Source of the DNA: JACMQX01 sp044225675
GTDB lineage: Bacteria; Pseudomonadota; Gammaproteobacteria; Burkholderiales; Burkholderiaceae_C
DNA length: 64,000 nucleotides
Reading direction: 5' to 3'
NCBI GenBank assembly: GCA_044225675.1
Contig: JBGAIH010000016.1
Location: forward strand, 1 to 64,000
Made by a program: the position numbers and the translations under genes. Shown here piece by piece: positions 50,890-60,855 of this stretch. The notes below the pieces were generated by a model that was given only the letters and a program-made list of their open reading frames with translations, made no database searches and was not told the origin of the DNA. How positions within the stretch are numbered: position 1 is the first letter of the stretch; the number at the start of each line of letters is the position of its first letter.

Positions 50890-52077
50890 ATGGCCTCCTG
50901 GCGCCTCCCCCGCTATCTGCCGATCTACGCCCGCCTCTGGCTGGCCGTGGTGCTGGCCGTGGCCGCGCTCACACTCGTGTTCGGCTGGCTCTGGCAGGCC
51001 AACGCCGAGCAGGTGCCGCCGCGCGAGGTGCTGATCCGCGACGAGGCCGGCCAGATCGTCGGCCAGGCGCTGGCGCGGCCGCTGCGCGTGCCGGGCCAGG
51101 GGATCGAATTCCAGGTGGCGATGACCGACGGCAGCTCGCTGTTCGTGCAGATCCCGCCGCGGCCGCGCCGTCCCGGAGATCCGCCGCCCCCGCGTCCCTG
51201 GCTGCGCGGCTCGGCTGGCCTGATGTGGATGCTCGGAATCGTGGCCGTGGCGGTGGCCATCGGCACCTGGCCGATCGTGCGGCGGCTGACCCAGCGCCTG
51301 GAGAACCTGCGGCGCGGCGTCGAGCGCTGGGGCGAGGGCGACCTGAGCGCGCGCGTGCCGGTGTCGGGCACCGACGAGGTGGCCTTTCTGGCCCAGCGCT
51401 TCAACAAGGCGGCCGAGCGCATCGAGACGCTCGTCAAGTCGCACAAGTCGCTGCTGGCCAACGCCTCCCATGAGCTGCGCTCGCCGCTGGCGCGCATCCG
51501 CATGGGCCTGGAGCTGATGGGCGAGCAGACCGCACCCGGGGCCCGCGCCGAGATCTCGCGCAACATCGGCGAGCTCGATCAGCTGATCGACGAAATCCTG
51601 CTGGCCAGCCGGCTCGACGCCAAAGAGGCCGACATGGGCACGGTCGAGACCGTCGACCTCACCGGGCTGGCCGCCGAGGAATGCGCGCGGCTCGACGCCG
51701 AGCTGCGCCTGGACGATGGCGCGCGCGCGGTGATGGTCGAAGGCGTGTCGCGCCTGCTGCGGCGGGTGATCCGCAACCTGCTGGAGAACGCCCGGCGCTA
51801 CAGCCACGGCGAGATCGTCATGAACGTGCGCCGTGAAGGCCGGCGCGCGGTGCTCACGGTGGCCGACCGGGGCCCCGGCGTGCCGCCCGAGCTGCGCGAA
51901 CGCATCTTCGAGCCCTTCTACCGGCTGCCTGGCGCCAGCGAACGCGAAGGCGGCGTCGGCCTCGGGCTGGCGCTGGTCCGGTCGATCACCCAGCGCCATG
52001 GCGGCAACGTGCGCTGCGAAGGGCGCGAAGGCGGCGGCGCCCGCTTCGTTGTCGAACTGCCCGCGATCGACGCCTGA
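50890..52077 (+). CDS. Sensor histidine kinase
   Basis: A 395-residue inner-membrane kinase paired with the preceding regulator. First helix at 16-38 (LWLAVVLAVAALTLVFGWLW), a short periplasmic sensor of about 75 residues with a Pro-rich stretch (PPRPRRPGDPPPPRPW), second helix at about 112-133, then HAMP (RRGVERWGEGDLSARVPVSG). The catalytic core has the H-box LLANASHELRSPLARIRMGL, N-box IRNLLENARRYS and G-boxes VADRGPGVP and GGVGLGLALVRSI. The short sensor suggests an envelope signal. Confidence 0.92.
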   Translation: MASWRLPRYLPIYARLWLAVVLAVAALTLVFGWLWQANAEQVPPREVLIRDEAGQIVGQALARPLRVPGQGIEFQVAMTDGSSLFVQIPPRPRRPGDPPPPRPWLRGSAGLMWMLGIVAVAVAIGTWPIVRRLTQRLENLRRGVERWGEGDLSARVPVSGTDEVAFLAQRFNKAAERIETLVKSHKSLLANASHELRSPLARIRMGLELMGEQTAPGARAEISRNIGELDQLIDEILLASRLDAKEADMGTVETVDLTGLAAEECARLDAELRLDDGARAVMVEGVSRLLRRVIRNLLENARRYSHGEIVMNVRREGRRAVLTVADRGPGVPPELRERIFEPFYRLPGASEREGGVGLGLALVRSITQRHGGNVRCEGREGGGARFVVELPAIDA

Positions 52078-52139
52078 GCCCGCGAGGCCCCAGCTGCGCG
52101 CGGCCACCCGAGGCTGACGCCTTGCGGACCAGCCGCAAA

Positions 52140-52369
52140 TCCTTGTGTGGAAAATCACAAGGGACACAAACTGTTTCAAATGATTTTTGATTTCTCCCCC
52201 AATTGGGGGATGCTTTCCCTCGGGACGCAACTTACAGTCTCTTCCATCTGCTGTCACCACAACAAGGGCTTCTTCCAACAAATTCCATCGAGCCTCAATC
52301 AGGTTTTCAAGTCTCCCAACGACGTCCTTCCAAGGACTTTCACAGCCACCGCAAGGTGGCTGTTTTTTT
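52140..52369 (+). ncRNA. Candidate small RNA ending in a strong terminator
   Basis: The 418 bases between the kinase and the CMD gene hold no protein gene. The segment 52140-52369 is clearly less GC-rich than its surroundings. It contains CTTGTG/CACAAG (52142-52161), a perfect 16-bp palindrome TCCCCCAATTGGGGGA (52195-52210), several CTTCC motifs that could pair with ribosome-binding sites, and hairpin GTCCTT-CC-AAGGAC (52324-52337), and it ends at an intrinsic terminator. A 5' end and promoter could not be fixed. It could also be a long 3' untranslated region of the kinase transcript. Confidence 0.4.
52342..52369 (+). terminator. Rho-independent terminator
   Basis: ACAGCCACC (52342-52350), loop GCAA, GGTGGCTGT (52355-52363), followed by an uninterrupted T-run to 52369. 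It ends either the two-component operon or a small RNA. Confidence 0.92.
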
Positions 52370-52495
52370 GGGTGCGGCGCTTTCGCGCATCGACCCCGGC
52401 GCGCTCGGCACCAGCACGGCGCCAGCACGGCGCGGCCAGCCTGCGTAAGATGCGGGCGCGGCATCCACGCCGCGTCGACACCCTGCGGAGCCTCC

Positions 52496-53116
52496 ATGCC
52501 AGACAGCACCCCCTCCACCGACACCGTCCGCCAGGGCTTTTCAGCCGGCGCCTCGGACCGCCTGCCCATGATGGCTGCCGACGCCATGACGCCGCAGCAG
52601 CGCGCCGCCGCCGAGGAGCTGATCGCCGGTCCGCGCAAGGCGGTGTTCGGCCCCTTCATTCCGCTGCTGCGCAGCCCGGAGCTGATGAGCCGCGTCGGCA
52701 AGCTCGGCGAGTACCTGCGCTTTGACAGCGTGCTGGACGTGCGCACGCGCGAGCTGGCGACCTGCGTCGCCGCGCGCCACACCTCCAATCAGTTCGAGTG
52801 GCTCATGCACGTGCCCGCCGCGCTCAAGGCCGGCGTGCCGCAGTCGACCCTCGATGCGCTGGCCCAGGGTCGGCAGCCGCGTGATGCCAGCGAGGCCGAT
52901 GCCGCCACCATTGCCTTCGCGACCGAACTGCTCACGCACCACGGCGTGAGCGACGTCACCTGGGCCGAGGCGCTGGCGCGCTTCGGCGAGCAGGGCGCGG
53001 TCGAGCTGACGGGGCTGATCGGCTACTTCGTGATGGTGTGCTGGGTGATGAACGTGGCCCGCACCGACACCCGCAACACCGGCGGCGCCGCGCCGCTGGC
53101 GGCGTTTCCGGCCTGA
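52496..53116 (+). CDS. Carboxymuconolactone decarboxylase-family protein
   Basis: A 206-residue CMD/AhpD-like protein. ATG 52496 is preceded by GGAG. The conserved block is DVRTRELATCVAARHTSNQF, then EWLMHVPAALKAGV near residue 90, matching the R-x-R-E-L ... E-W-x-x-H pattern of the family. The C-x-x-C of true AhpD peroxidases is absent (one Cys only), so a decarboxylase-like or unknown role is more likely than peroxidase. Neighbours give no pathway. It converges with waaF at a 13-base gap. Confidence 0.87.
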   Translation: MPDSTPSTDTVRQGFSAGASDRLPMMAADAMTPQQRAAAEELIAGPRKAVFGPFIPLLRSPELMSRVGKLGEYLRFDSVLDVRTRELATCVAARHTSNQFEWLMHVPAALKAGVPQSTLDALAQGRQPRDASEADAATIAFATELLTHHGVSDVTWAEALARFGEQGAVELTGLIGYFVMVCWVMNVARTDTRNTGGAAPLAAFPA

Positions 53117-53129
53117 GAGGTGGCGCCGT

Positions 53130-54236
53130 TCAGCCCCGCAGTGCCGCGTTGACGCGCTCAGGCGTCAGGTCGTTCAGGCAGCGCGTGTGCCCGAGCGGGC
53201 ATTCGCGCTCGAAGCAGGGCGCACAGTCGAGCGGCGGCTGGTAGGCCGGATCGTCCTTGAGCCAGAGCACCCGCGCGCGCTCGTTGAGCGGCGGCGTATG
53301 GCGCGGGCTGGACGAGCCGAAGACTGCGGCCTGCTCGACGCCGAAGGCCGCTGCAACGTGCATCAGGCCCGAGTCGTTGCTCACCACGCAGCCCGCGCCG
53401 GCGATCAGCGCGAGCGCATCGGCCAGCGAGGTGCGGCCGGCCAGGTTCACCACGCCTTGGGGGGACGTTGCGGCGCCGGCAATCTCCGCGCACAGGTCCG
53501 CCTCCTTGGCCGACCCGAGCAACACCACCGGCTGCCCCAGCAGGCCGGCCAGCTGCGCGAAGTGCCGCGCCGGCCAGCGCTTGGCCGGCCCGAACTCGGC
53601 CCCCGGCGCCATGACCGCATAGCCACCCCGCACGAGACCCGGCTCGAGACCCGGTGTGGCACCGTGCGCGGCCAGCGCCGCATCGATCGCAGTGTCGGCC
53701 AGATGCAGTTGCGGACGGTCCGCAGCCACGCCAGGCTCGCCGCTCAGCGCCGAGTAGAACGCCACCATCGGCGGCTTGTGGCTCGGGTTCTTGAGGCGAT
53801 GCGTCAGCAGGCCGACCCGCGCCTCGCCCAGGTAGCCCACGCGGCGCGGGATGCTGGCAAGAAAGGGCAGCAGGGCGCTCTTGAGCGAATTGGGCAGCAC
53901 ATAGGCGCTGTCGAAGCGCCCCGACAGCTCGCGCGCCAGGCTGCGCCGCGCCTTGAACTGCAGGCCGCCGTGGGTAAACGGGAACTCGATCACCTCGGCC
54001 ACCTGCGGCATCGCGCGGTAGACCGGCGCCACCCAGGGCAGCGCGCCCACAGTCAGGCGCTCGCCGCGCGCATGGAGCCTGCGCATCAGCGGCTCGGTCA
54101 TGACCGCGTCGCCGATCCACTGCGGCGCGATCACGAGGGAGGCCGACGGCGACGTCCGCGAGGCCGCAGGCAGGACGGAGGAAGGCGCGGTCGCCATGGC
54201 CGGCGGCAGCGGACGCCCGGGCTCAGTGGGCCGCAC
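53130..54236 (-). CDS. waaF: ADP-heptose:LPS heptosyltransferase II (glycosyltransferase family 9)
   Basis: Adds the second heptose to the lipopolysaccharide inner core. The catalytic domain begins SLVIAPQWIGDAVMTEPLMR. GAEFGPAKRWPARHFAQLAG and VSNDSGLMHVAAAFG with GSSSPRHTPPL are GT9 donor-site motifs; the Cys cluster CAPCFERECPLGHTRCL near the C-terminus is typical for WaaF. The GTG at 54236, with AAGGAGGG upstream, gives 368 residues and overlaps the zinc-finger gene by 14 bases; ATG 54197 is an alternative. No other LPS gene is adjacent. Confidence 0.92.
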   Translation of the reverse strand: MRPTEPGRPLPPAMATAPSSVLPAASRTSPSASLVIAPQWIGDAVMTEPLMRRLHARGERLTVGALPWVAPVYRAMPQVAEVIEFPFTHGGLQFKARRSLARELSGRFDSAYVLPNSLKSALLPFLASIPRRVGYLGEARVGLLTHRLKNPSHKPPMVAFYSALSGEPGVAADRPQLHLADTAIDAALAAHGATPGLEPGLVRGGYAVMAPGAEFGPAKRWPARHFAQLAGLLGQPVVLLGSAKEADLCAEIAGAATSPQGVVNLAGRTSLADALALIAGAGCVVSNDSGLMHVAAAFGVEQAAVFGSSSPRHTPPLNERARVLWLKDDPAYQPPLDCAPCFERECPLGHTRCLNDLTPERVNAALRG

Positions 54237-54429
54237 CGAAGTGCTCGCCCTCCTTGAGCTTGTACACCGTGCCGCAATACGGGCACTTGGCCTGGCCCTT
54301 GCCCGCGACGTCCAGATAGACCTTGGGGTGGCTGTTCCACAGCTTCATGTCGGCCTGCGGGTTCGGACAGAACACGCCGCCCTGCGAGTTGAGGTCCCGG
54401 GCCAGGAGTTCGACGACAGCTTTGCTCAT
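54223..54429 (-). CDS. Small zinc-finger protein (CHCC type)
   Basis: A 68-residue protein with GVFCPNPQ and KCPYCGTVYKL; a His (NSHPKVYLDV) completes a C-H-C-C zinc site, as in zf-CHCC proteins related to the mitochondrial complex I subunit NDUFS6. In betaproteobacteria this gene commonly sits next to ilvE and waaF, as here. It begins two bases after the ilvE stop and overlaps waaF, so the three are one operon. Role unknown; a chaperone-like part in metal or complex I assembly is speculative. Confidence 0.9.
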   Translation of the reverse strand: MSKAVVELLARDLNSQGGVFCPNPQADMKLWNSHPKVYLDVAGKGQAKCPYCGTVYKLKEGEHFGAAH

Positions 54430-54431
54430 GA

Positions 54432-55370
54432 TCAGACCTTTGCGAGCCAGTGGGCGTACTTGGGATTGCGGCCGTTGACGATGTCGAAGAAGGCGCTCTG
54501 GATCTTCTCGGTGACCGGGCCGCGCGATCCGCTGCCCAGCTCCACGCGGTCGAGCTCGCGGATCGGCGTGACTTCGGCGGCCGTGCCGGTGAAGAAGGCC
54601 TCGTCGGCGATGTAGATTTCGTCGCGCGTGATGCGCTTTTGCACCAGCTCGATGCCAAGATCCTGGCAGATGTGCATCACGGTGTTGCGGGTGATGCCGT
54701 TGAGCGCGCCGGCCGACAGGTCGGGCGTGTAGACCACGCCGTTCTTGACCACGAACACGTTCTCGCCGGCGCCCTCGCTCACGAAGCCCGAGGCGTCGAG
54801 CAGCAGGGCCTCGTCGTAGCCGTCATCGAGCGCTTCCATGTTGGCGAGGATCGAGTTGCTGTAGTTGCTGACCGCCTTGGCCTGCGTCATGGTGATGTTG
54901 ACGTGATGGCGGGTGTAGCTGGAGGTCTTGACGCGGATGCCGCGCTTCATGCCTTCCTCGCCGAGGTAGGCACCCCAGGCCCAGGCCGCGATCATCAGGT
55001 GGATGGTGTTGCCCTTGGGGCTGACGCCGAGCTTCTGCGAGCCGATCCAGGTGAGCGGGCGGATGTAGCAGGACTCCAGCTTGTTCTCGCGCACCACCGC
55101 CTTGTGGGCGGCGTTGACCTCGTCCTTGGTGAAGGGGATCTTCATGCGCAGGATCTTGGCGCTGTTGAACAGGCGGTCGGTGTGCTCCTCCAGCCGGAAG
55201 ATCGCGGTCCCGCCGGCCGTGTTGTAGGCACGCAGCCCCTCGAACGCGCCGCAGCCGTAGTGCAGGGTGTGGGTGAGGACGTGGATCTTGGCGTCGCGCC
55301 AGTCGACCATCTGGCCGTCCATCCAGATCTTGCCGTCGCGGTCGGCCATCGAGGGAACTGTTGGGCTCAT
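54432..55370 (-). CDS. ilvE: Branched-chain amino acid aminotransferase
   Basis: A PLP enzyme that makes or degrades valine, leucine and isoleucine. It has 312 residues: KIWMDGQMVDWRDAKIHVLT, then HTLHYGCGAFEGLRAYNT near the N-terminus. The PLP Lys is in MTQAKAVSNYSNSILANMEA near residue 165, and the cofactor phosphate region is GAGENVFVVKNGVVYTPDLS. EAFFTGTAAEVTPIRELDRV is the IlvE signature. Intact and typical. It heads the ilvE-zinc finger-waaF operon. Confidence 0.96.
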   Translation of the reverse strand: MSPTVPSMADRDGKIWMDGQMVDWRDAKIHVLTHTLHYGCGAFEGLRAYNTAGGTAIFRLEEHTDRLFNSAKILRMKIPFTKDEVNAAHKAVVRENKLESCYIRPLTWIGSQKLGVSPKGNTIHLMIAAWAWGAYLGEEGMKRGIRVKTSSYTRHHVNITMTQAKAVSNYSNSILANMEALDDGYDEALLLDASGFVSEGAGENVFVVKNGVVYTPDLSAGALNGITRNTVMHICQDLGIELVQKRITRDEIYIADEAFFTGTAAEVTPIRELDRVELGSGSRGPVTEKIQSAFFDIVNGRNPKYAHWLAKV

Positions 55371-55430
55371 GGGGAGGTGTCCTTGGGTGGCGCGCGCAGC
55401 GCCCCGGGTGGGGTGGAGAAAACCGGGATT

Positions 55431-55904
55431 TTACGGGGCCGGCGGGTCCTGCGCCGGCGCGGCAGCCGCCGCGGATGAGGCGGCAGGCGTCACCTCGTCG
55501 GGCGGCGAATCCTGGGGGGCGGGGCGCACCAGGTCCCACCGGACCAGCTTGCCGTTCATGAACTCGCAGGTCACGTGGGAGTCGGTGCCGTCGGTCCAGC
55601 GGTAGATCTCGGGCTGGGTGTCCTTGGGCGACTGCAGCGCACCGAGCGCGCGCGTCATGGCGATCACGTGCAGCAGCGTCGCGCCGGGCTTGAGCTTGGC
55701 GTTGAGCATCACCGCGCTGCCGACATGGCCGATCGGCCGTTCCTTCGCGCGCTCCAGCACCTTGACCATGCGGGTGAAGTTGAGCATCACCCACATGACG
55801 ATGCCGCCGCTCACCAGGGCCACGCCGGGCCAGCCATAGCCGCGATAGGCCGCGACGACGAGGAGCACCCCGGCGACGGGAACAATGACTTTCATGAATT
55901 TCAT
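55431..55904 (-). CDS. Small membrane protein of unknown function
   Basis: A 157-residue protein with two N-terminal membrane helices (KVIVPVAGVLLVVAAYRGYG, GVALVSGGIVMWVMLNFTRM). A soluble domain follows (NAKLKPGATLLHVIAMTRAL, TDSHVTCEFMNGKLVRWDLV) and an Ala/Pro tail of 30 residues. No known family recognised, though it looks like a normally conserved chromosomal protein. It lies 89 bases after radA and 60 before ilvE on the same strand. Confidence 0.8.
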   Translation of the reverse strand: MKFMKVIVPVAGVLLVVAAYRGYGWPGVALVSGGIVMWVMLNFTRMVKVLERAKERPIGHVGSAVMLNAKLKPGATLLHVIAMTRALGALQSPKDTQPEIYRWTDGTDSHVTCEFMNGKLVRWDLVRPAPQDSPPDEVTPAASSAAAAAPAQDPPAP

Positions 55905-55993
55905 GCCGCTATTGTCGCCGCCTCGCCCGGCCTGTTGACACGCCGGCCCGGGGCCGGGCCCGCCGCGCCGCCCGAAGGCGCCCTGCGCCGCGC

Positions 55994-57370
<1,377 letters not shown>

Positions 57371-57489
57371 GGGCGCCGACTATAGGCGACCCGCCGCAAC
57401 CGCCCGGCGCAGTCACCCGGCGCAGGGGGGCCGTCACGATTCCAAGGGTTAGTCCCGATCCGCGAACGACCCCCGGGGGCGCCCGCATC

Positions 57490-57505
57490 ATTTAACATGT
57501 TAAAT
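57490..57505. promoter_or_regulatory. Perfect 16-bp palindrome upstream of hpaR, predicted HpaR operator
   Basis: ATTTAACATGTTAAAT is a complete palindrome ending eight bases before the hpaR ATG. It is AT-rich within very GC-rich DNA. MarR-family regulators bind such palindromes and usually repress their own operon. Because hpaR begins the operon here, one site could control the whole pathway. Confidence 0.75.
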
Positions 57506-57512
57506 AACAAGC

Positions 57513-57944
57513 ATGGTCACGCCCTTCGTCCACCGCAACCTGCCCCGCCTGCTGCTGCAGGCGCGCGAAGCCGTCATGGCGCACACCCGTCCGGGCCTGC
57601 GCGACTGCGGCCTGTCGGACCAGCAGTGGCGCGTGCTGCGGGTGCTGGGCGAGCACGGCACGGTGGAAACCGGCCGTGTCGCGCGCGAGGCCTTCATCCT
57701 CGGCCCCAGCCTCACGGGTGTCCTGAACCGCATGGAGCGCGACGGGCTGATCCGCCGCGAGCGCGATCCGGCCGACCAGCGCCGCACCGTCGTGCAGGCC
57801 ACGGCGCGCGGCCGCCGGCTGGTGGACAAGCTCTCGTGCACGATCGAGGCGCACTATGAATTCCTCGAGAAGTCGCTGGGCAAGGCCAAACTCGGGCAGC
57901 TCTACACGCTGCTCGACGAACTGATCGAACTGGAGGCGCCCTGA
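57513..57944 (+). CDS. hpaR: MarR-family regulator of homoprotocatechuate degradation (HpaR)
   Basis: A 143-residue MarR-type repressor, likely released by 4-hydroxyphenylacetate or homoprotocatechuate. HTH part: LSDQQWRVLRVLGEHGTVET and AREAFILGPSLTGVLNRMER; wing: RRERDPADQRRTVVQATARG. The family pattern LPRLLLQAREAVMAHTRPGL at the N-terminus fits HpaR. ATG 57513 lies directly behind the palindrome. It is the first gene of the hpa operon; hpaG1 follows after 31 bases. Confidence 0.92.
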   Translation: MVTPFVHRNLPRLLLQAREAVMAHTRPGLRDCGLSDQQWRVLRVLGEHGTVETGRVAREAFILGPSLTGVLNRMERDGLIRRERDPADQRRTVVQATARGRRLVDKLSCTIEAHYEFLEKSLGKAKLGQLYTLLDELIELEAP

Positions 57945-57975
57945 ATGCGGCGCCGCACTGCACCAAGGATGGCCG

Positions 57976-58635
57976 ATGACTGACTCCGCAACGCGCGCGG
58001 CGGCGACCCCGGGCTTCATGCCCGAGGGCAACGTCTACGGCACGCTTTTGAACTTCCACGCCGAGCGGCAGGCGCTGGCGCCGCAGATGCACCAGCCGCC
58101 CTACAAGGCGCCGCCCGTCGCGCCCGTGCTGTACATGAAGCCGGCCAACACCTGGAGCCCGGATGGCGCCGCCATTGCCGTGCCGGCGCAGGTGCCGCAG
58201 GTGGAGGTGGGCGCCACCGTCGCCATGGTGATGGCCGCGCCCGGCCAGCCGGGCGGCTGGGTGCTGATGAACGACCTGTCGGTGCCGCATGCGAGCTTCT
58301 TCCGCCCGCCGGTGCGCTTCAAGTGCCTCGACGGCTTCCTGGGCGTGGGCAGTCAGTGCGTGCCGCTGGCGCAGCTGCCCGATGCGTCCCGCCTGCGCCT
58401 CGAAGTGCGCATCGACGGCGAGCTCAGGCAGGTGGTCGACTTCTCGCAGATGGTGCGAAGCGCCAGCGAACTGCTGGCCGACGTCAGCGAGTTCATGACG
58501 CTGCGCACCGGCGACGTGCTGATGCTCGGCTGCGATGCCGGCCGCCCGCTGGCCCGCGTCGGCCAGCGCATCGACATCACTGCGCCGGGCCTGGGCACGC
58601 TGACCCACACCCTCGTGGCGGAGGAGCCCGCATGA
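57976..58635 (+). CDS. hpaG1: 4-hydroxyphenylacetate degradation bifunctional isomerase/decarboxylase, N-terminal subunit
   Basis: A fumarylacetoacetate-hydrolase-fold protein of 219 residues, half of the enzyme that decarboxylates 5-oxo-pent-3-ene-1,2,5-tricarboxylate in the homoprotocatechuate pathway; in E. coli both halves are fused as HpaG. Motifs: VYGTLLNFHAERQAL, PPYKAPPVAPVLYMKPANTW, MNDLSVPHASFFRPPVRFKC. The FAH metal-site Glu residues are only partly clear in this half, as usual. The stop overlaps hpaG2 (ATGA). Confidence 0.88.
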   Translation: MTDSATRAAATPGFMPEGNVYGTLLNFHAERQALAPQMHQPPYKAPPVAPVLYMKPANTWSPDGAAIAVPAQVPQVEVGATVAMVMAAPGQPGGWVLMNDLSVPHASFFRPPVRFKCLDGFLGVGSQCVPLAQLPDASRLRLEVRIDGELRQVVDFSQMVRSASELLADVSEFMTLRTGDVLMLGCDAGRPLARVGQRIDITAPGLGTLTHTLVAEEPA

Positions 58636-59378
58636 AGCACGCCCGCGTCCTCTTCGAGCACATGATCTACCCGGCCACCGAGCAGGACGGCCAGCTCCTG
58701 CTGTGGGACGGGCGTCTGGTGGACTTCGACGCCGTGACCTGGCTGCCGCCGGTGGAGCCCACGCCGCGTCCGCGCACCATCCTCGCGCTCGGCCTGAACT
58801 ACGCCGACCATGCCAGGGAGCTGGCGTTCAAGGCACCCGAGGAGCCGCTGGTGTTTCTCAAGGGCGAAGGCGCGCTCGCCGGCCACCGGCAGGTCACGCG
58901 CCGGCCTGCCGGCGTGGACTTCATGCATTACGAATGCGAGCTGACGGTCGTGATCGGCCGCACGGCACGCAAGGTGCGGCGCGACGATGCCTACGACTTC
59001 ATCGCCGGCTACACGGTCGCCAACGACTACGCGATCCGCGACTACCTGGAGAACTGGTACCGGCCCAACCTGCGGGTGAAGAACCGCGACGGCGCCACCC
59101 CGCTCGGGCCGTGGCGCGTCGACACGGCCGACATCCCCGACCCGATGGCCCTGGCGCTTCGCACCACCGTCAACGGCACGCTCACGCAGTCGGGCCACAC
59201 GCGCGACATGATCTTCGACGTGCCCTTCCTGATCGAATACTTCTCCAGCTTCATGACGCTGTCGCCGGGCGACCTGATCCTCACCGGAACGCCCGACGGC
59301 GTGGTCGACTGCCGGCCGGGCGACGTCGTCGTCACCAGCATCGAGGGCATCGGCGACCTCGTCAACACCATCGGATGA
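58632..59378 (+). CDS. hpaG2: 4-hydroxyphenylacetate degradation bifunctional isomerase/decarboxylase, C-terminal subunit
   Basis: A 248-residue FAH-family enzyme, partner of HpaG1. It contains TILALGLNYADHARELAFKA near residue 55, FMHYECELTVVIGRTARKV with the metal-binding Glu residues, YTVANDYAIRDYLENWYRPN, and the C-terminal SPGDLILTGTPDGVVDCRPG. These are the complete FAH catalytic motifs. ATG 58632 overlaps the hpaG1 stop, and the TGA at 59376-59378 overlaps the hpaE start. Confidence 0.92.
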   Translation: MKHARVLFEHMIYPATEQDGQLLLWDGRLVDFDAVTWLPPVEPTPRPRTILALGLNYADHARELAFKAPEEPLVFLKGEGALAGHRQVTRRPAGVDFMHYECELTVVIGRTARKVRRDDAYDFIAGYTVANDYAIRDYLENWYRPNLRVKNRDGATPLGPWRVDTADIPDPMALALRTTVNGTLTQSGHTRDMIFDVPFLIEYFSSFMTLSPGDLILTGTPDGVVDCRPGDVVVTSIEGIGDLVNTIG

Positions 59379-60838
59379 CCATGCAGATCGACCATCTCAT
59401 CAACGGCAAGAGCGTCGCGGGCGCGAAGTACTTCGAGTCCATCAACCCCGCCACCCAGGAGGTGCTGGCCGAAGTGGCCGCCGGCGGAGAGGCCGAGGTC
59501 AACGCCGCCGTGGCCGCGGCGCGCGAAGCCTTTCCCAAGTGGGCGGGCCTGCCGGCGCCGCAACGCGCCAGGCTCGTGCGCAAGCTCGGCGACCTGATTG
59601 CCGCGCACGTGCCCGAGCTGGCCCGGGCCGAGACCGACGACACCGGCCAGGTGATCGCGCAGACCGGCAAGCAGCTGGTGCCGCGCGCGGCCGACAACTT
59701 CTACTACTTCGCCGAGATGTGCGTGCGGGTCGACGGCCACACCTACCCGACCGAGACGCACCTGAACTACACGCTGTTCCACCCGGTGGGCGTGTGCGCG
59801 CTGATCTCGCCGTGGAACGTGCCCTTCATGACGGCCACCTGGAAGACCGCGCCCTGCCTGGCCTTCGGCAACACCGCCGTGCTCAAGATGAGCGAGCTGT
59901 CGCCGCTGACGGCCGCGCGGCTGGGCGAGCTGGCGCTGGAGGCCGGCATTCCGCCGGGCGTGCTCAACATCGTGCACGGCTATGGCAAGGAAGCCGGCGA
60001 GCCGCTGGTGCGCCATCCCGACGTGCGCGCGATTTCGTTCACCGGCTCCACCGCCACGGGCAACCGCATCGTGCAGCAGGCCGGACTCAAGAAGTTCAGC
60101 ATGGAGCTGGGCGGCAAGAGCCCATTCATCATCTTCGACGACGCCGACATGGACCGGGCGCTCGATGCCGCCGTGTTCATGATCTTCTCGAACAACGGCG
60201 AGCGCTGCACCGCAGGCTCGCGCATCCTGGTGCAGCAGTCGGTCTATGCCGGCTTCGTGGAGAAGTTCGCGGCCCGCGCCCGCCGCATCACCGTCGGCGA
60301 CCCGCTCGACGAGAAGACCATCATCGGGCCGATGATCTCGCAGGGGCATCTGGCCAAGGTGCGCAGCTACATCGAGCTGGGCCCGCGCGAAGGCGCAACG
60401 CTGGTGTGCGGCGGGCTCGACCTGCCGGCGCTGCCCGAGCGCGTGAAGCAGGGCAACTACGTGATGCCCACCGTGTTCGCCGACGTCGACAACCGCATGA
60501 AGATCGCACAGGACGAGATCTTCGGCCCGGTGGCCTGCCTGATCCCTTTCAAGGACGAGGCCGACGCGATCCGCATCGCCAACGACATCTCCTACGGCCT
60601 GTCGAGCTACGTCTGGACCGAGAACATCGGGCGCGCCCATCGCGTGGCGGCCGCGGTGGAGGCGGGCATGTGCTTCGTCAACAGCCAGAACGTGCGCGAC
60701 CTGCGCCAGCCCTTCGGCGGCACCAAGGCCTCGGGCACCGGCCGCGAGGGCGGCACCTGGAGCTACGAGGTGTTCTGCGAGCCCAAGAACGTGGCGGTGT
60801 CGCTGGGCGGGCACCACATTCCGCACTGGGGGGTGTGA
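59375..60838 (+). CDS. hpaE: 5-carboxymethyl-2-hydroxymuconate semialdehyde dehydrogenase
   Basis: Oxidises the ring-cleavage product of homoprotocatechuate with NAD. It has 487 residues: MTMQIDHLINGKSVAGAKYF, the NAD-binding ISPWNVPFMTATWKTAPCLA, GSTATGNRI, catalytic Glu in MELGGKSPFIIFDDADMD and Cys in NNGERCTAGSRIL near residue 285. The C-terminal INDLRQPFGG region (VRDLRQPFGGTKASGTGREG) and YEVFCEPKNVAVSLGGHHIP are characteristic of HpaE. It overlaps hpaG2 by four bases. The spacer to hpaD is filled with tandem repeats. Confidence 0.95.
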   Translation: MTMQIDHLINGKSVAGAKYFESINPATQEVLAEVAAGGEAEVNAAVAAAREAFPKWAGLPAPQRARLVRKLGDLIAAHVPELARAETDDTGQVIAQTGKQLVPRAADNFYYFAEMCVRVDGHTYPTETHLNYTLFHPVGVCALISPWNVPFMTATWKTAPCLAFGNTAVLKMSELSPLTAARLGELALEAGIPPGVLNIVHGYGKEAGEPLVRHPDVRAISFTGSTATGNRIVQQAGLKKFSMELGGKSPFIIFDDADMDRALDAAVFMIFSNNGERCTAGSRILVQQSVYAGFVEKFAARARRITVGDPLDEKTIIGPMISQGHLAKVRSYIELGPREGATLVCGGLDLPALPERVKQGNYVMPTVFADVDNRMKIAQDEIFGPVACLIPFKDEADAIRIANDISYGLSSYVWTENIGRAHRVAAAVEAGMCFVNSQNVRDLRQPFGGTKASGTGREGGTWSYEVFCEPKNVAVSLGGHHIPHWGV

Positions 60839-60855
60839 GGATGAAGCGGCCCGGG

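Noticed and set aside
50038..52788. A 916-codon minus-strand frame over the two-component genes
   Set aside because: Antisense of clear receiver and kinase motifs, with no family features of its own.
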